Positions 52,949 to 62,679 are shown, counted from the first letter of the stretch. The stretch is DNA of 64,000 bases from an uncultured Vicinamibacterales bacterium (GCA_958295905.1 OY282382.1:1140001-1204000), one strand, 5' to 3'. A program made the numbers and translations. The notes: generated from the sequence alone by a model not told the origin.

Positions 52949-53272
52949 CTACTCCTCGTCCGCCGGCCGCGGCGCCGGTCCCGGAGTCGGCGGTCCGCGG
53001 CGGGAGCCCCCGCGGGGTTCCCCCGCGGGCGGCTGGGGCAGGGCGGCCAGGGCCCGCAACAGTTCGGCGACCCCGATGCGGGATCGGGCCACCTCGACGT
53101 CGTTCGCGAGCAGGACCGGAATGTGGTGCCGGTAACGCCGCAGAAGCGCCTCGTCGAGCGAGATGTCCACCTCGGTCAGCTCGCACGCCATCTGACCCTG
53201 GACGCGGCCGATTACCGCCTTCATGTCCTCGCACAGATGGCATCCCGGACGCGTATAAAGAGTCAGGCGCAT
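52949..53272 (-). CDS. glutaredoxin-like (DUF836) protein
   Basis: This 107-residue thioredoxin-fold protein opens MRLTLYTRPGCHLCEDMK with a CxxC redox pair. The cis-Pro is in HIPVLLANDVEV, as in glutaredoxins of the DUF836 type. A Pro/Gly/Arg-rich tail of about 25 residues ends it. Its start overlaps the end of pyrD by 10 nt, so it is probably translated with the pyrK-pyrD pair, but no known link to pyrimidine synthesis explains that. Confidence 0.82.
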   Translation of the reverse strand: MRLTLYTRPGCHLCEDMKAVIGRVQGQMACELTEVDISLDEALLRRYRHHIPVLLANDVEVARSRIGVAELLRALAALPQPPAGEPRGGSRRGPPTPGPAPRPADEE

Positions 53273-54204
53273 GGTGCGTTCCGGGCCGGGAGCTCGAGCG
53301 AGCCGATGACGTCGGTCAGCCCGGCCAGACCGTGACGCCGCAGGTAGCCGGTCAGTCCCGCCAGCAGCTTCTTCCAGATGAACGGGTCGACGAAGTTCGC
53401 GGTGCCCACCTGGACGGCCGTCGCGCCGGCGATGATGAACTCGAGCGCGTCCTCGGCGTTCATGATGCCGCCCATCCCGATGAGGGGCAGCGATACCGCC
53501 TGGCGGCATTCGTGCACCATGCGGACGGCGATGGGGCGGATGGCGGGGCCGCTCAACCCCCCCACCACGTTCGAGAGCCGGGGGCGGCGGGTCTCCACGT
53601 CGATGGCCATGGCGAGGAAGGTGTTGACGAGGGAGACCGCGTCGGCGCCCGCGTCGCGCGCCGCGACCGCGAACGAGGCGACGTCGGTCACGTTCGGTGT
53701 CAGCTTGGGAATGAGGGGGAGGCGGGTGACCCGTCGCACCGCGGCGACGACGTCGTGCGTGCCCCGCAACGACGAGCCGAACATCATGCCGCCCTTCTCG
53801 ATGTTCGGACAGGAGATGTTCAGCTCGATCGCCGCGACCCCCTCGGCGCCATCCAGAATGCGGGCGACCTCGGCATACTCTTCGATGCTCGATCCGCAGA
53901 TGTTGACGATCACGACGGCGCCGCATTCGCGCAGCCGCGGCAGCTTCTCGGCCACGAAGCGCCGCACCCCGATCCCCTGCAGGCCGATGGCGTTCAACAT
54001 CCCGCTCGGGGTCTCCACGATGCGTTCCGGGGGGTGTCCCTCCCGCTCGTCGAGAAACAGCCCCTTGACCGCGACCGCGCCGAGAGCTCCGAGATCAACG
54101 ACGCCGGCGTACTCGACGCCGTAGCCGAAGCAGCCGCTGGCCGCGATGAAGGGATTCGCGAGCGTGAGGCCGCCGCCGATGTTCACCGACAGGTCGACAC
54201 TCAT
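53263..54204 (-). CDS. pyrD: dihydroorotate dehydrogenase, class 1B catalytic subunit
   Basis: This 313-residue FMN enzyme oxidises dihydroorotate to orotate. It works with PyrK, encoded just upstream with an ATGA overlap, and so is the NAD-linked class 1B type. Features are the front GGLTLANPFIAASGCFGYG, the catalytic Cys in ELNISCPNIEKGG, KLTPNVTDV for FMN and GMGGIMNAEDALEFIIAGA for phosphate binding. The start is the ATG of MSVDLSV. Confidence 0.96.
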   Translation of the reverse strand: MSVDLSVNIGGGLTLANPFIAASGCFGYGVEYAGVVDLGALGAVAVKGLFLDEREGHPPERIVETPSGMLNAIGLQGIGVRRFVAEKLPRLRECGAVVIVNICGSSIEEYAEVARILDGAEGVAAIELNISCPNIEKGGMMFGSSLRGTHDVVAAVRRVTRLPLIPKLTPNVTDVASFAVAARDAGADAVSLVNTFLAMAIDVETRRPRLSNVVGGLSGPAIRPIAVRMVHECRQAVSLPLIGMGGIMNAEDALEFIIAGATAVQVGTANFVDPFIWKKLLAGLTGYLRRHGLAGLTDVIGSLELPARNAPCA

Positions 54205-55025
54205 CCGGCACCGAGTCCGTCCCAGACCACCGTTCCCCCGTCGAAGACCGGTCCGTCGAGGCAGGAGCGCACGAAGCGGGGGGCTTCCCCGCCGCGCCGG
54301 ATCGGCACCACGCAACTGTAGCAGCCGCCGAGACCGCATCCCATCACCTGTTCGAGCGACACCTCGGTCCGGCGTCCGTGAGCGTCCGCCAGATTCGTCA
54401 CCGCGCGCATCATCGGCGTCGGTCCGCAGGCATAGAGCCGCAAGGGGACGGCGGGGTCGAGCCGGCGCAGGGCGCGTTCGAGGGGCAGGGTGACCCGCCC
54501 GTGGTCGCCGCGGCTCCCGTCGTCGGTGGCCAGCGCCAGCCGGACCCCGAGGCGGCGGAACGCATCGAGGCGGAACAGCTCGCCGGCGGAGCGGGCGCCG
54601 TAGAACAGCGTCGACTCCACGCCGCGGGCGCGGAGGGCGGCGGCGAGACCGTGGAACGGGGCCAGGCCGACGCCTCCCGCGACCATCCACGCCCGCTCCG
54701 GCGGGGCGGCGGGGGAGAACGGCCGGCCCAGGGGGCCGAGACAGCGGACGGCGGCCCCCGGCTCGAGACCGAACAGGGTGCGGGTGGTGACTCCGATCCG
54801 CTTGTTCAGCAGCGACAGTCCGGTTACGCCCCCGGTGTCCCGCAGCACCTCGAAGACCGAGAACGGCCGCCGGAGCAGCGGATGGTCGCCGCGACCGGGC
54901 TTGACCATCACGAACTGCCCCGGTTTCGCCCGTATCGCGATGTCCGGAGCGGCGAGGGCCAGGACATTGTAGTCGGGCGACAGGCGGGCATTCGACAGGA
55001 CGACCGCGTCCACATCGACCGGCAT
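54201..55025 (-). CDS. pyrK: dihydroorotate dehydrogenase electron transfer subunit PyrK
   Basis: This 274-residue FAD and 2Fe-2S subunit passes electrons from PyrD to NAD. The FAD site is in LLRRPFSVFEV near residue 50, the NAD site in VAGGVGLAPFHGLAA near 112, and the cluster cysteines are in CGLGGCYSC plus a later Cys in FVRSCLDGPVF. Length is normal. It leads the minus-strand pyr block and diverges from pyrR across a gap of 456 bp. Confidence 0.95.
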   Translation of the reverse strand: MPVDVDAVVLSNARLSPDYNVLALAAPDIAIRAKPGQFVMVKPGRGDHPLLRRPFSVFEVLRDTGGVTGLSLLNKRIGVTTRTLFGLEPGAAVRCLGPLGRPFSPAAPPERAWMVAGGVGLAPFHGLAAALRARGVESTLFYGARSAGELFRLDAFRRLGVRLALATDDGSRGDHGRVTLPLERALRRLDPAVPLRLYACGPTPMMRAVTNLADAHGRRTEVSLEQVMGCGLGGCYSCVVPIRRGGEAPRFVRSCLDGPVFDGGTVVWDGLGAG

Positions 55026-55100
55026 GACGGGCGATCATATCCGAACGCGGCCCGGGGGGACGGCCGGCAGGAGCGCATGGGCGCACGTCAGATTTTGCCC

Positions 55101-55240
55101 CCGGCACGGTCAGGTTGGCGATTTCCGTGCCGTTCCCGGCATCAAGGCCCTCCCGAACGGCTTTCTTGGGCTCTGGCGCCGGGGGATCCCTCGGGGGCCG
55201 GCGCCAGCGTCGGCGCCTCACTTTCTGGACGCGCACGCGG
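55101..55240 (+). repeat. RPT-D copy 2 (140 bp)
   Basis: CCGGCACGGTCAGGTTGGCG, then ATTTCCGTGC, CGTTCCCGGCATC and AGGCCCTCCCG, ending GTCGGCGCCTCACTTTCT, matches 33305-33450. It lies in the divergent pyrK-pyrR gap, just ahead of the promoter of pyrR. Confidence 0.65.
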
Positions 55241-55254
55241 AGCGCATCGCGCGG

Positions 55255-55284
55255 TTGCGCGGCCTCGACGGGGGACGCTACAAT
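55255..55284 (+). promoter_or_regulatory. candidate promoter of the pyrR-pyrB-pyrC operon
   Basis: TTGCGC (55255-55260), an 18-bp spacer and TACAAT (55279-55284) form a good match to the housekeeping consensus. The leader to pyrR would be about 190 nt, long enough for the regulatory structures usual in front of pyrR. Confidence 0.55.
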
Positions 55285-55460
55285 GCGCGGATTGCGGGTG
55301 CCCTGCGGCAGGATCCCCGCGTCGCATCGAGACCGGCGGTCGTCTGCGGCGGAGCCTTACCGCCCGGGGGCTCGGGGTGGACGCCGATCCTGTGACGCCG
55401 CGAAGAGCCCGCCGTGAGCGGTGACCGGTTGCGATTCCCGCCTTTCCGTTGGTTGCGCCG

Positions 55461-55487
55461 CATCGGTCCTGCGGAGGTCCCGTGCCG
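55461..55487 (+). promoter_or_regulatory. possible PyrR-binding stem-loop covering the pyrR start
   Basis: GCATCGG and CCCGTGC can pair with one mismatch around a loop TCCTGCGGAGGT. The loop resembles the PyrR-binding consensus UCCNGNGAGG with one extra base, and it contains the GGAGG ribosome-binding site, while the GTG start lies in the 3' arm. This would allow PyrR to repress its own translation. It is a by-eye prediction. Confidence 0.4.
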
Positions 55488-56024
55488 TTGGTGATGGCGG
55501 CCGAGCAGGTCGCGCGCACGATTACCCGAATCGCCCACGAGGTGGTGGAGCGCCATCGCACCCTCGGCGATCTCGCGCTGGTCGGCATCCGCACGACCGG
55601 CGCTCCAATCGCACGCCGGTTGTCAACCGAGCTGCACGGCATCGGCGGCGTCCGCGTGCCGACGGGCGCCCTCGACATCACCCTGTATCGAGACGACCTC
55701 ATGCGTCATCAGGTCGGGCCGCAGCCGATCCTGCGCCGGACCGACATCGACTTCTCCATCGACGACCGCCGGATTCTCCTGGTCGACGACGTGCTGTATA
55801 CCGGCCGCACCATCCGGGCGGCCCTCGACGCCCTCATCGACTTCGGGCGTCCCCGGACCATCGAGTTGATCGTCCTGGTGGATCGCGGGCACCGCGAGCT
55901 GCCGATCAAGCCGGACTACGTCGGCAGGACAGTACCCACCGCGGTCGGCGAGAGCGTCCAGGTCCGCCTGCGGGAGGTCGACGGCCGGGACGAGGTGGTC
56001 ATCCACGATGGCCCCGACCGCTGA
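55482..56024 (+). CDS. pyrR: pyrimidine regulator/uracil phosphoribosyltransferase PyrR
   Basis: This protein of about 180 residues binds pyr mRNA when UMP is high and often has uracil phosphoribosyltransferase activity. [11 protein letters not shown] near residue 15, [13 protein letters not shown] near 37, RDDL with the following loop and the PRPP motif [14 protein letters not shown] near 100 are family blocks. I chose GTG 55482, 5 nt behind GGAGG, because it gives the usual length; ATG 55494 is possible. Its 3' end overlaps the pyrB start by 17 nt. Confidence 0.93.
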   Translation: MPLVMAAEQVARTITRIAHEVVERHRTLGDLALVGIRTTGAPIARRLSTELHGIGGVRVPTGALDITLYRDDLMRHQVGPQPILRRTDIDFSIDDRRILLVDDVLYTGRTIRAALDALIDFGRPRTIELIVLVDRGHRELPIKPDYVGRTVPTAVGESVQVRLREVDGRDEVVIHDGPDR

Positions 56025-57054
56025 ACCCTCCCGCCGCGCCCCCGATTCGCCGTTGGGGCTCGACGCGCCGGTCCGCCTCCGGACGAAGGACCTGCTGAGC
56101 ATCGGGGATCTGTCGCCCGACGAAATCCTGTTGATTCTCGATACCGCGGAGGCCATGAAGGAGGTCGGCACGCGGTCGATCAAGAAGGTGCCGGCCCTGC
56201 GCGGGCACACGGTGGTGAATCTCTTCTTCGAGCCGAGCACCCGGACCCGAACCTCGTTCGAGATCGCCGAGAAGCGGCTCAGCGCCGACACCGTGAACGT
56301 CGCGGCCAGCGGATCGAGCGTTTCGAAGGGCGAGACCCTGGCCGACACGCTCCGCAACCTGGAGGCGATGTCCCCCGACATGATCGTCCTGCGGCATGCG
56401 TCGGCGGGGGCGGGGCATCTCGCCGCGCGTCTGTGCGGGGCCTGCATCATCAATGCCGGGGACGGCATGCACGAGCATCCGACCCAGGCTCTGGTCGACG
56501 CGTTCACGATCCGGGAGCGCAAGGGCGGGTTGGCGGGGCTCAGGGTCTCCATCATCGGCGACCTGCTGCACAGCCGGGTGTTCCGGTCGAACCTGCGGCT
56601 GTTGCGGGTCCTCGGCGCGCAGGTCTGCGCGTGCGGACCGGCCACGCTGATGCTGCCGGACATGGAGCGTCTCGGCGTGCGCGCGACCACCTCGGTCGAC
56701 GACGCGGTCGCGGGCGCCGACGTCATCATGCTGCTCCGGGTGCAGCTCGAGCGCATGCGCGGCCACTTCTTCCCGTCGCGGCGCGAGTACTTCCAGCGCT
56801 TCGGCATGACCATGGCCCGCCTGCGCCGCGCCGCCCCCGACGCCGTCGTCATGCATCCCGGACCCATGAACCGCGGGGTCGAGATCGCGTCGGAGGTCGC
56901 CGACGGATCCCGGTCGGTCATTCTGGAGCAGGTGGCCAACGGGGTCGCGGTCCGCATGGCGGTGCTGTACCTGCTGGCCGGGAGCCGCCGGGGAGCAGCG
57001 CCCGGCGGTCCGGCGCTCGACGGAGGGAGCGGGTGGGATCGAGCCGGTGAGTGA
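56008..57054 (+). CDS. pyrB: aspartate carbamoyltransferase catalytic chain
   Basis: This 348-residue enzyme makes carbamoyl aspartate from carbamoyl phosphate and aspartate. [15 protein letters not shown] near residue 77 holds the carbamoyl phosphate loop, [12 protein letters not shown] near 155 and [12 protein letters not shown] near 288 complete the site. The front 25 residues and the Gly-rich tail are longer than usual. No pyrI regulatory chain is present in this window, which fits PyrR-type control. Overlaps pyrR and pyrC at its two ends. Confidence 0.96.
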   Translation: MAPTAEPSRRAPDSPLGLDAPVRLRTKDLLSIGDLSPDEILLILDTAEAMKEVGTRSIKKVPALRGHTVVNLFFEPSTRTRTSFEIAEKRLSADTVNVAASGSSVSKGETLADTLRNLEAMSPDMIVLRHASAGAGHLAARLCGACIINAGDGMHEHPTQALVDAFTIRERKGGLAGLRVSIIGDLLHSRVFRSNLRLLRVLGAQVCACGPATLMLPDMERLGVRATTSVDDAVAGADVIMLLRVQLERMRGHFFPSRREYFQRFGMTMARLRRAAPDAVVMHPGPMNRGVEIASEVADGSRSVILEQVANGVAVRMAVLYLLAGSRRGAAPGGPALDGGSGWDRAGE

Positions 57055-58447
57055 ACGAACCACGATTCTGCGGGGCGGGCGGGTCGTCGACCCCGCTTCC
57101 GGCCGCGACGGCGTGGCCGACGTGCTGATTCGGGACGGCCGGGTGGTGCGGGTCGGTCCCGGTCTGGAGGTGGAGTCCGAGGCCGCGGTCATCGACGTGC
57201 CGGGTGGATGCGTGGTGTGTCCGGGCTTCGTCGACATGCACGCCCACCTGCGCGAGCCGGGGGCCGAGCACAAGGAGACGGTCGCGACGGGGGCCGCGGC
57301 GGCCGTGGCCGGCGGCTTCACCGCGGTCGCCTGCATGCCGGACACCGAGCCGGCGAACGACGAGGCCGGCGTCACCGGGCTCATCCTCGCCCGGGCGGCC
57401 GAGGCCGGGCTCGCCCGGGTCTACCCGATCGGGGCGGTGACGCGGGGACGCGCGGGCCGGCAGCTCGCCGCGATCGGCGAGTTGCGGGACGCCGGATGCG
57501 TCGCCGTCTCCGATGCCGGCCGCCCCGTCGCCGACGCGATTCTGATGCGCCGCGCCCTCGAGTACGCGGCGATGTGCGGCATGCCGGTCATCGACCATTG
57601 CGAGGAGACCGCGCTGACCGTCGACGGCGTCGCCCACGAGGGCGGCGCGGCGGCGCTCCTGGGGCTGCGCGGCATGCCGGCCGCGGCGGAGGAGATCCAC
57701 GCCGGGCGGGACGTGGCGCTGAGCGGGCTGACGGGGGCGCCGGTCCACCTCGCGCACGTCAGCGCCCGCGGTACGCTGCGGGTGGTCCGGTCGGGGAAGG
57801 CGCGCGGGGTGCCGGTGACCTGCGAGGTCACCCCGCACCACCTGACCCTGACCGACGAACGGTTGGCCGAGTACGATACGAACTGCAAGATGAACCCGCC
57901 GCTGCGCGGTGCGGCCGACGTCGAGGCGCTGGTGGACGGTCTCGCCGACGGCACCATCGACTGCGTGGCCACCGACCACGCGCCCCGGCACGTCGACGAG
58001 AAGCTCGCCGAGTTCGACCGCGCGGCGTTCGGGGTCGTCGGACTGGAGACCGCGGTGTCGGTCTGTCTCGACCGGCTGGTCCATGCGGGGCACGTGTCGC
58101 TGAGCCGTCTCGTGGGGCTGCTCTCCGCGAATCCGGCGAGAATCCTCGGCGTGGAGGGCGGTGCCCTGACCGAAGGGGCGCCGGCCGACATCACCGTGCT
58201 CGCCCCGGATCTCCCGGTCACCGTCGATGCGCGGGGGTTCCGCTCGCTGGCCCGCAACACCCCCTTCGACGGCTGGTCGCTGCGGGGCGGCGTCGCGGCC
58301 ACGATGGTCGGCGGGCGGACCGTCTACGTGAACGCTTCGGTTCGCGGCGCCGACGCGTTCGGCCTCGCCTCCGGTCGCGCCGCCGCCGGCGGTGCCGATG
58401 CCGCCGCCGGCGGCGACCCCCGGGCCGGCGCCCCGACCCGGGTCTGA
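57047..58447 (+). CDS. pyrC: dihydroorotase PyrC (class I)
   Basis: This 466-residue zinc amidohydrolase closes carbamoyl aspartate to dihydroorotate. The metal site is complete: [13 protein letters not shown] near residue 61, then His in [15 protein letters not shown] near 238 and VATDHAPRH near 307 with the catalytic Asp. An Ala-rich tail of about 30 residues follows the fold. It starts with GTG, overlapping pyrB by 8 nt, and its stop shares a base with the next ATG (TGATG). Confidence 0.95.
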   Translation: MSERTTILRGGRVVDPASGRDGVADVLIRDGRVVRVGPGLEVESEAAVIDVPGGCVVCPGFVDMHAHLREPGAEHKETVATGAAAAVAGGFTAVACMPDTEPANDEAGVTGLILARAAEAGLARVYPIGAVTRGRAGRQLAAIGELRDAGCVAVSDAGRPVADAILMRRALEYAAMCGMPVIDHCEETALTVDGVAHEGGAAALLGLRGMPAAAEEIHAGRDVALSGLTGAPVHLAHVSARGTLRVVRSGKARGVPVTCEVTPHHLTLTDERLAEYDTNCKMNPPLRGAADVEALVDGLADGTIDCVATDHAPRHVDEKLAEFDRAAFGVVGLETAVSVCLDRLVHAGHVSLSRLVGLLSANPARILGVEGGALTEGAPADITVLAPDLPVTVDARGFRSLARNTPFDGWSLRGGVAATMVGGRTVYVNASVRGADAFGLASGRAAAGGADAAAGGDPRAGAPTRV

Positions 58448-59361
58448 TGCCCCGCCGCCGTGTGCCCGCCGCCGCGCTCCGCCGCCTGGCCGCGCCGCTC
58501 GATCGGCTGTACCGCACCTTCGACCACGCCGAGTCGGCGATCGATCCCGTCCACCTCTTGCGGCGGTATCCCGCACCGGCGGATCGCGAGGTGGTGGGGT
58601 TCTGCGCGGCGGGGCTGGCGTTCGGCCGGGTCGCGGCGGCGCTGGAGTCCATCGAGGCGGTCTTGGCGGTGCTCGGACCCGCCCCCGCCGAGTTCGTGAG
58701 GCGGTTCGACCCCGCCCGCGACGCCGGCGCCCTGCGCCCCCTCGCGCACCGCTGGATCCGCGGCGTGGACGTCATCGCCCTGCTCTGGGTCCTCCGGCGC
58801 ATGCTCGCGGCGTCCGGCTCGATCGAGCGTTTCTTCCTCGAGGGCGACGACCCGTCCGCGCCGGACGTCGGGCCGGGGCTCGACCGGTTCGCGGCCCGGG
58901 CCCTCGCCGTCGACGTCACGCCGGTCTACGGCGACGACCCGCGGCGGCGGGTCGCGTGGTTCTTCCCGCGCCCGGCCGGGGGCAGCGCCTGCAAGCGGCT
59001 CAACCTGTTTCTTCGATGGATGGTCCGCCGCGACGCCGTCGACCGCGGGACGTGGTCGGGACTGCCGGCGTCCCGGCTCGTCGTTCCCCTGGACACCCAC
59101 GTGATCCGGGTCGGACGGTGTCTCCGGCTGACGCGCTACCGCAGCCCCGGCTGGGCGATGGCCCGCGAGATCACCGACTCGCTGCGGCGGCTCGACCCCC
59201 GGGACCCGGTCCGCTACGACTTCTCGTTGTGCCACCTCGGGATGATGGAGGCCTGCGGGTTCGGCCGGCCGCAGCGCGACGACCGGTGCCCGCTGCGGGG
59301 GGTGTGCCGCCCCGGCGGACGCCGGCGCCGCGGGCCGGCCGGTGCCCCGGTCGGGGGCTGA
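58447..59361 (+). CDS. TIGR02757/DUF2400 family protein
   Basis: This 304-residue protein belongs to the DUF2400 family, whose function is unknown and which resembles a shrunken HhH-GPD glycosylase fold. Family blocks are YRTFDHAESAIDPVHLLRRY, FCAAGLAFGRVAAALESIE, SACKRLNLFLRWMVRRDAVD and VPLDTHVIRVGRCLRLT. Four cysteines at the end (SLCHLGMMEAC, then DRCPLRGVC) look like an iron-sulfur cluster site as in endonuclease III. It is translationally coupled to pyrC, probably by chance of operon growth. Confidence 0.88.
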   Translation: MPRRRVPAAALRRLAAPLDRLYRTFDHAESAIDPVHLLRRYPAPADREVVGFCAAGLAFGRVAAALESIEAVLAVLGPAPAEFVRRFDPARDAGALRPLAHRWIRGVDVIALLWVLRRMLAASGSIERFFLEGDDPSAPDVGPGLDRFAARALAVDVTPVYGDDPRRRVAWFFPRPAGGSACKRLNLFLRWMVRRDAVDRGTWSGLPASRLVVPLDTHVIRVGRCLRLTRYRSPGWAMAREITDSLRRLDPRDPVRYDFSLCHLGMMEACGFGRPQRDDRCPLRGVCRPGGRRRRGPAGAPVGG

Positions 59362-59557
59362 ACGTCGGCCCCGCCACGGTTGCCGGATGCTGTCTCGCCC
59401 CGCGGGGGCATGGGAGCGTGATCGGCCGGCCGGCGCCGAAGGCCCGGCCCGGCAATCGCCGCCGCGCGATCTTGCCGTCGCGTGCGAAGTTTCGCCGGTG
59501 CGGAACTTCTGCGGCGCCGGGATTGCCGCCCAACCCGTCCGGCCGGTAGTTCCGGGC

Positions 59558-61198
59558 TTACGGGGCCACCCCGCCCAGGGGAATCTCCTGGACCGCGTCG
59601 AAGTCCACCAGCGACCGGATGTAGTCGAGAATGGCCTGCTGTTCGGTGTTGCGCGCCGTCGCGAGGTCCCGCTGGGCCTGGAACACCAGGAAGTTGGTCG
59701 ACAGGCCCACCTCGAACTTGCGTTGTTCCGCTTCGAGGCGGCGTTCCGCGAGCTCGCGCGAGGCCCGGGTGGCCTCCACCCGCTGCAGGTTGGTGCGCAC
59801 GCTCCGGGCCGCGTCCCTGACCTCGGTGGCGATGCGCAGCTCGAGGCTCCGGCGGCTCGCCTCGCTCCGGGACCGCTCGAGGCGGAAGCGCTCGAGGTTG
59901 GCGTCGGCCGCGCTCGTGCCGAGGGGGTAGGAGACGGTGACCCCCACCGTCCAGTTCGGAAACTCGTTCGCGAAGATGTCGCCGAGAACGCTGCCGAACG
60001 ACTTCTGCTCCTGACCCACGACCCTGCCGGGGAACCCGCCGGTCCGAACCAGCCGTTCCCCGCCCAGGCCGGTCAACCCGTAGTCGATCTGCAGGTTCAC
60101 GTCGGGCAGCCGCTGGTTGCGCTCGTACCGGATGTTGGTGTCGGTCACCTCCAGGTTCTTGTCGAGGGTGTCGAGGTCGGTCCGGTTCAGAAGCGCGTTG
60201 CGGACGGCGGCGTCGACGTCGATCTCCCGCGCCAGCAGCACCGGGCGGTCGCTGGGCTGGAGGCTCATCGACCAGAAGCCGGGGGTGTCGGGGTCGAATA
60301 TCAGGGTTCGCAGCCGGTCCTCGGCGCGTTCGACGTCCGCCTCGGCCCGAATCACCGTCTCGGAGTTCCTCGCGACCTCCGCCTCCGCCTCGACGATGTC
60401 GATCGGGGCCATGGTGCCGACCTCGACCCGGGTCCGGTTGTTGCGCAGCGACTCCTCCGCGAGCGCGAGCGACTGGCGCTGAACCTCGAGGAACGATCGC
60501 GCGAACACCAACTGCCAGTAGGCGTTGCGGACGGTGCGCTCGGTCGAGACGACGGTTCGCCGCAGGTCGATGTCGGAGAGGTCGCGGTTGGCGCGGGTCA
60601 CCGCGATTCGCTGGCGGGGGCCGTCGATGCCGAAGTTGCGCAGCAGCGGCTGGGTGTAGTTCAGGCTGAGGTTGGAGCTCAGGCGGGGGTTGAACGACGT
60701 GAAGATGCTCGTCGTGCTCGATCGCTGGCCGTTCCAGCGCGCCGTGTACTGGCCGCCCCTCCAGGGCACCTGCTGCACCATCTCCACGCTGTCCTGCAGG
60801 AAGCGGTCGGTCACCACGTCTCCGCCCGCGAAGATGTTGCCGGCGGGGCTGTCCCGGTTGTCGCCGGTGACCGTCGTGGACAGGGTCGGGGCGTACACCG
60901 ACCGCGCTTCGGCGACGGCCGTGTCCTGAATCAGCGGATTGATGCGCTCGACCCGCAGGTCGAGGTTCTGCTCGAGGGCCAGGGTCACCGCCTCGTCGAC
61001 GGACAGGGGGCGAACCGGGCGGGACGGCGGCAGGGCCGCCCGGGGGAGTATGACGCTGCCCGTCGATGTTGCGGCCGGGGCCGGCGCGGCGGCGGGGGAC
61101 TCCGCCCGCGGTTGGGCGCGGCCCGGAGCGGGGTGTGCGCCCGGCAGCGCGAGCGCCGCGAGCATCGTAACGACCAGTCGTCTTCTGCGCATCTGCAT
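59558..61198 (-). CDS. TolC-like outer membrane efflux channel
   Basis: This 546-residue protein starts with a signal peptide (basic MQMRRRRLVV, hydrophobic core, PGRAQ cleavage) and a Pro/Ala-rich linker. The outer-membrane-factor repeats follow: VDEAVTLALEQNLDLRVERI near residue 67, long heptad-like coils such as SLALAEESLRNNRTRVEVG, and in the second half SRRSLELRIATEVRDAARSV and AEQRKFEVGLSTNFLVFQAQ. It should form a trimeric channel for efflux or type I secretion. No inner-membrane pump lies next to it. GGAGAAG precedes the ATG. Confidence 0.92.
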   Translation of the reverse strand: MQMRRRRLVVTMLAALALPGAHPAPGRAQPRAESPAAAPAPAATSTGSVILPRAALPPSRPVRPLSVDEAVTLALEQNLDLRVERINPLIQDTAVAEARSVYAPTLSTTVTGDNRDSPAGNIFAGGDVVTDRFLQDSVEMVQQVPWRGGQYTARWNGQRSSTTSIFTSFNPRLSSNLSLNYTQPLLRNFGIDGPRQRIAVTRANRDLSDIDLRRTVVSTERTVRNAYWQLVFARSFLEVQRQSLALAEESLRNNRTRVEVGTMAPIDIVEAEAEVARNSETVIRAEADVERAEDRLRTLIFDPDTPGFWSMSLQPSDRPVLLAREIDVDAAVRNALLNRTDLDTLDKNLEVTDTNIRYERNQRLPDVNLQIDYGLTGLGGERLVRTGGFPGRVVGQEQKSFGSVLGDIFANEFPNWTVGVTVSYPLGTSAADANLERFRLERSRSEASRRSLELRIATEVRDAARSVRTNLQRVEATRASRELAERRLEAEQRKFEVGLSTNFLVFQAQRDLATARNTEQQAILDYIRSLVDFDAVQEIPLGGVAP

Positions 61199-61274
61199 CT
61201 TCTCCTGAGACGCCGAAACCGTCCGTCCGGCGGCGCCGTCGGCACGCGATTGCCCGGTCAGGGCGCCGCTTCCT

Positions 61275-61301
61275 GTATTAAGACGTTTGCGAGAGGCTCA
61301 A
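61275..61301 (-). promoter_or_regulatory. possible promoter of the TolC-like gene
   Basis: On the minus strand TTGAGC (61301-61296), a 15-bp spacer and TAATAC (61280-61275) precede the gene by about 75 nt. The spacer is two bases short of optimal. The rest of the 638-bp gap to truA (61199-61836) holds an RPT-B copy and nothing else I can support. Confidence 0.35.
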
Positions 61302-61494
61302 GTTCTGACCGGCCGGTTCCGGGCGGATCGTCGCGGGCGGGATCGCCCGGAACGTGAGCCGGTCGGGGACGCCGGCGGCCGCCGCCCAACCGTCGCCGGG
61401 AGGGATATGTTGCCTCGGTTACCGAGTCTTCAACGTAGCACGGCGCCCCCCGGCAGACAAGGGGGCGCGAGCCTTGGGCAGGACCATCCCACGC

Positions 61495-61642
61495 TCTGCC
61501 ACCGCCGTGCGCAGGCGGCATCGTGGCGGGTCCTGGGGCTCCGGACGGGCGGCATCGTGGCTCACGCGGGCCGGCCGGTCGGCAAGACGGTGGCGACCCC
61601 TCGAATCGGGGGCGGGCCGTCACGCGCAGTCAGCGTGGGATG
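61495..61642 (+). mobile_element. RPT-B copy 5 (148 bp core)
   Basis: It begins CATCCCACGCTCTGCC and ends AGCGTGGGATG, flanked by AGGAC at the left and CTCCG at the right. The interior matches the other copies with small deletions. It lies 195 bp upstream of truA, and RPT-B copy 6 follows behind truA in opposite orientation, so truA is bracketed by two inverted copies. Confidence 0.8.
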
Positions 61643-61836
61643 CTCCGGAGCCTTGGGGAGCCCTGGGGCGAAGCCGGCCGCCGGGGCGCCGGCCGGGCCG
61701 GGCCGGGAAGGCGGCGGAGCCGCGGTTGTATACTTCGAAGAAAACCGCGGCGCTCCGTGCCGAGCGCGCTACCCCCGATGCGCCCGCGGCGAGCCGGTCA
61801 CCGGCCCCGGCCCGCGCCCGCCGTCACCATCCCGTG

Positions 61837-62607
61837 ATGCGCACGTTCAAGCTCACCGTGGCCTACGACGGCACGGCGTACGTGGGCTGGCAGCGCCAGG
61901 CGGCGGGGGTGTCGATTCAGGGATGTCTCGAGGCGGCGCTGGGCGACCTCGCGGGGGCCCGGGTCGCCGTCGTCGGCGCGGGGCGGACCGACGCCGGCGT
62001 CCATGCCCTCGGACAGGTGGCGGGCGTCCGCCTCGACCTGCGCATCGATCCGGCGGCGCTGGCCCGCGCGGTGAACGCGCGGCTGCCCGAGGACGTTCGC
62101 GTCGTCGACAGCGCGGTGGCCGCCGACACCTTCCACGCGCGCTTCGACGCCGTCGCCAAGTCCTACCGCTATCGCCTGCTGCACGGTCCGGTGACGAGCC
62201 CCTTCCTCCGGCGGTACGCCTGGCACGTCCGCGAGCCGATCGACGTGGAGGCGATGACCGCGGCGGGCCGGCTGCTCGTCGGCGAGCACGACTTCGCCGC
62301 GTTCCAGGCCGCCGGCAGCACGGTGCGGACCACCGTGCGCACGCTGTTCGACCTGACGGTGCGGCGGGTCCCTCCCGGCGACTGGATCGGCGCCCCCGGC
62401 GCGGACGGCACCGTCATCGATGTGCGCGGCAGCGGCTTTCTCCGCCACATGGTCCGGACCATCGTGGGGACCCTCGTCGAGGTCGGCCGGGGCCGATGGG
62501 GGCCGGCCGAGGTCGAACGGGCCTTGCGGGCCGCGGAGCGCAGCGCGGCGGGGCCGACCGCGCCGCCCCGGGGGCTGTTCCTGACCGGGGTCGGGTACCC
62601 CCGGTGA
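61837..62607 (+). CDS. truA: tRNA pseudouridine synthase A
   Basis: This 256-residue enzyme makes pseudouridine at positions 38-40 of tRNA anticodon arms. The catalytic Asp52 is in GAGRTDAGVHALGQ; LTVAYDGTAYVGWQRQ opens the protein, and YRYRLLHGPVTSPFLRRYAW and RGSGFLRHMVRTIVGTLVEV are further family blocks. The start is ATG 61837 directly behind an in-frame GTG; the long upstream frame crosses RPT-B and is not real. Confidence 0.96.
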   Translation: MRTFKLTVAYDGTAYVGWQRQAAGVSIQGCLEAALGDLAGARVAVVGAGRTDAGVHALGQVAGVRLDLRIDPAALARAVNARLPEDVRVVDSAVAADTFHARFDAVAKSYRYRLLHGPVTSPFLRRYAWHVREPIDVEAMTAAGRLLVGEHDFAAFQAAGSTVRTTVRTLFDLTVRRVPPGDWIGAPGADGTVIDVRGSGFLRHMVRTIVGTLVEVGRGRWGPAEVERALRAAERSAAGPTAPPRGLFLTGVGYPR

Positions 62608-62679
62608 CGGCGGCCCGGCCGGCGCGGGTGCGAGGTGCGGGACACTGTGCCGCCCCTCCGGCCGCCTCCGGTCCAGGAG

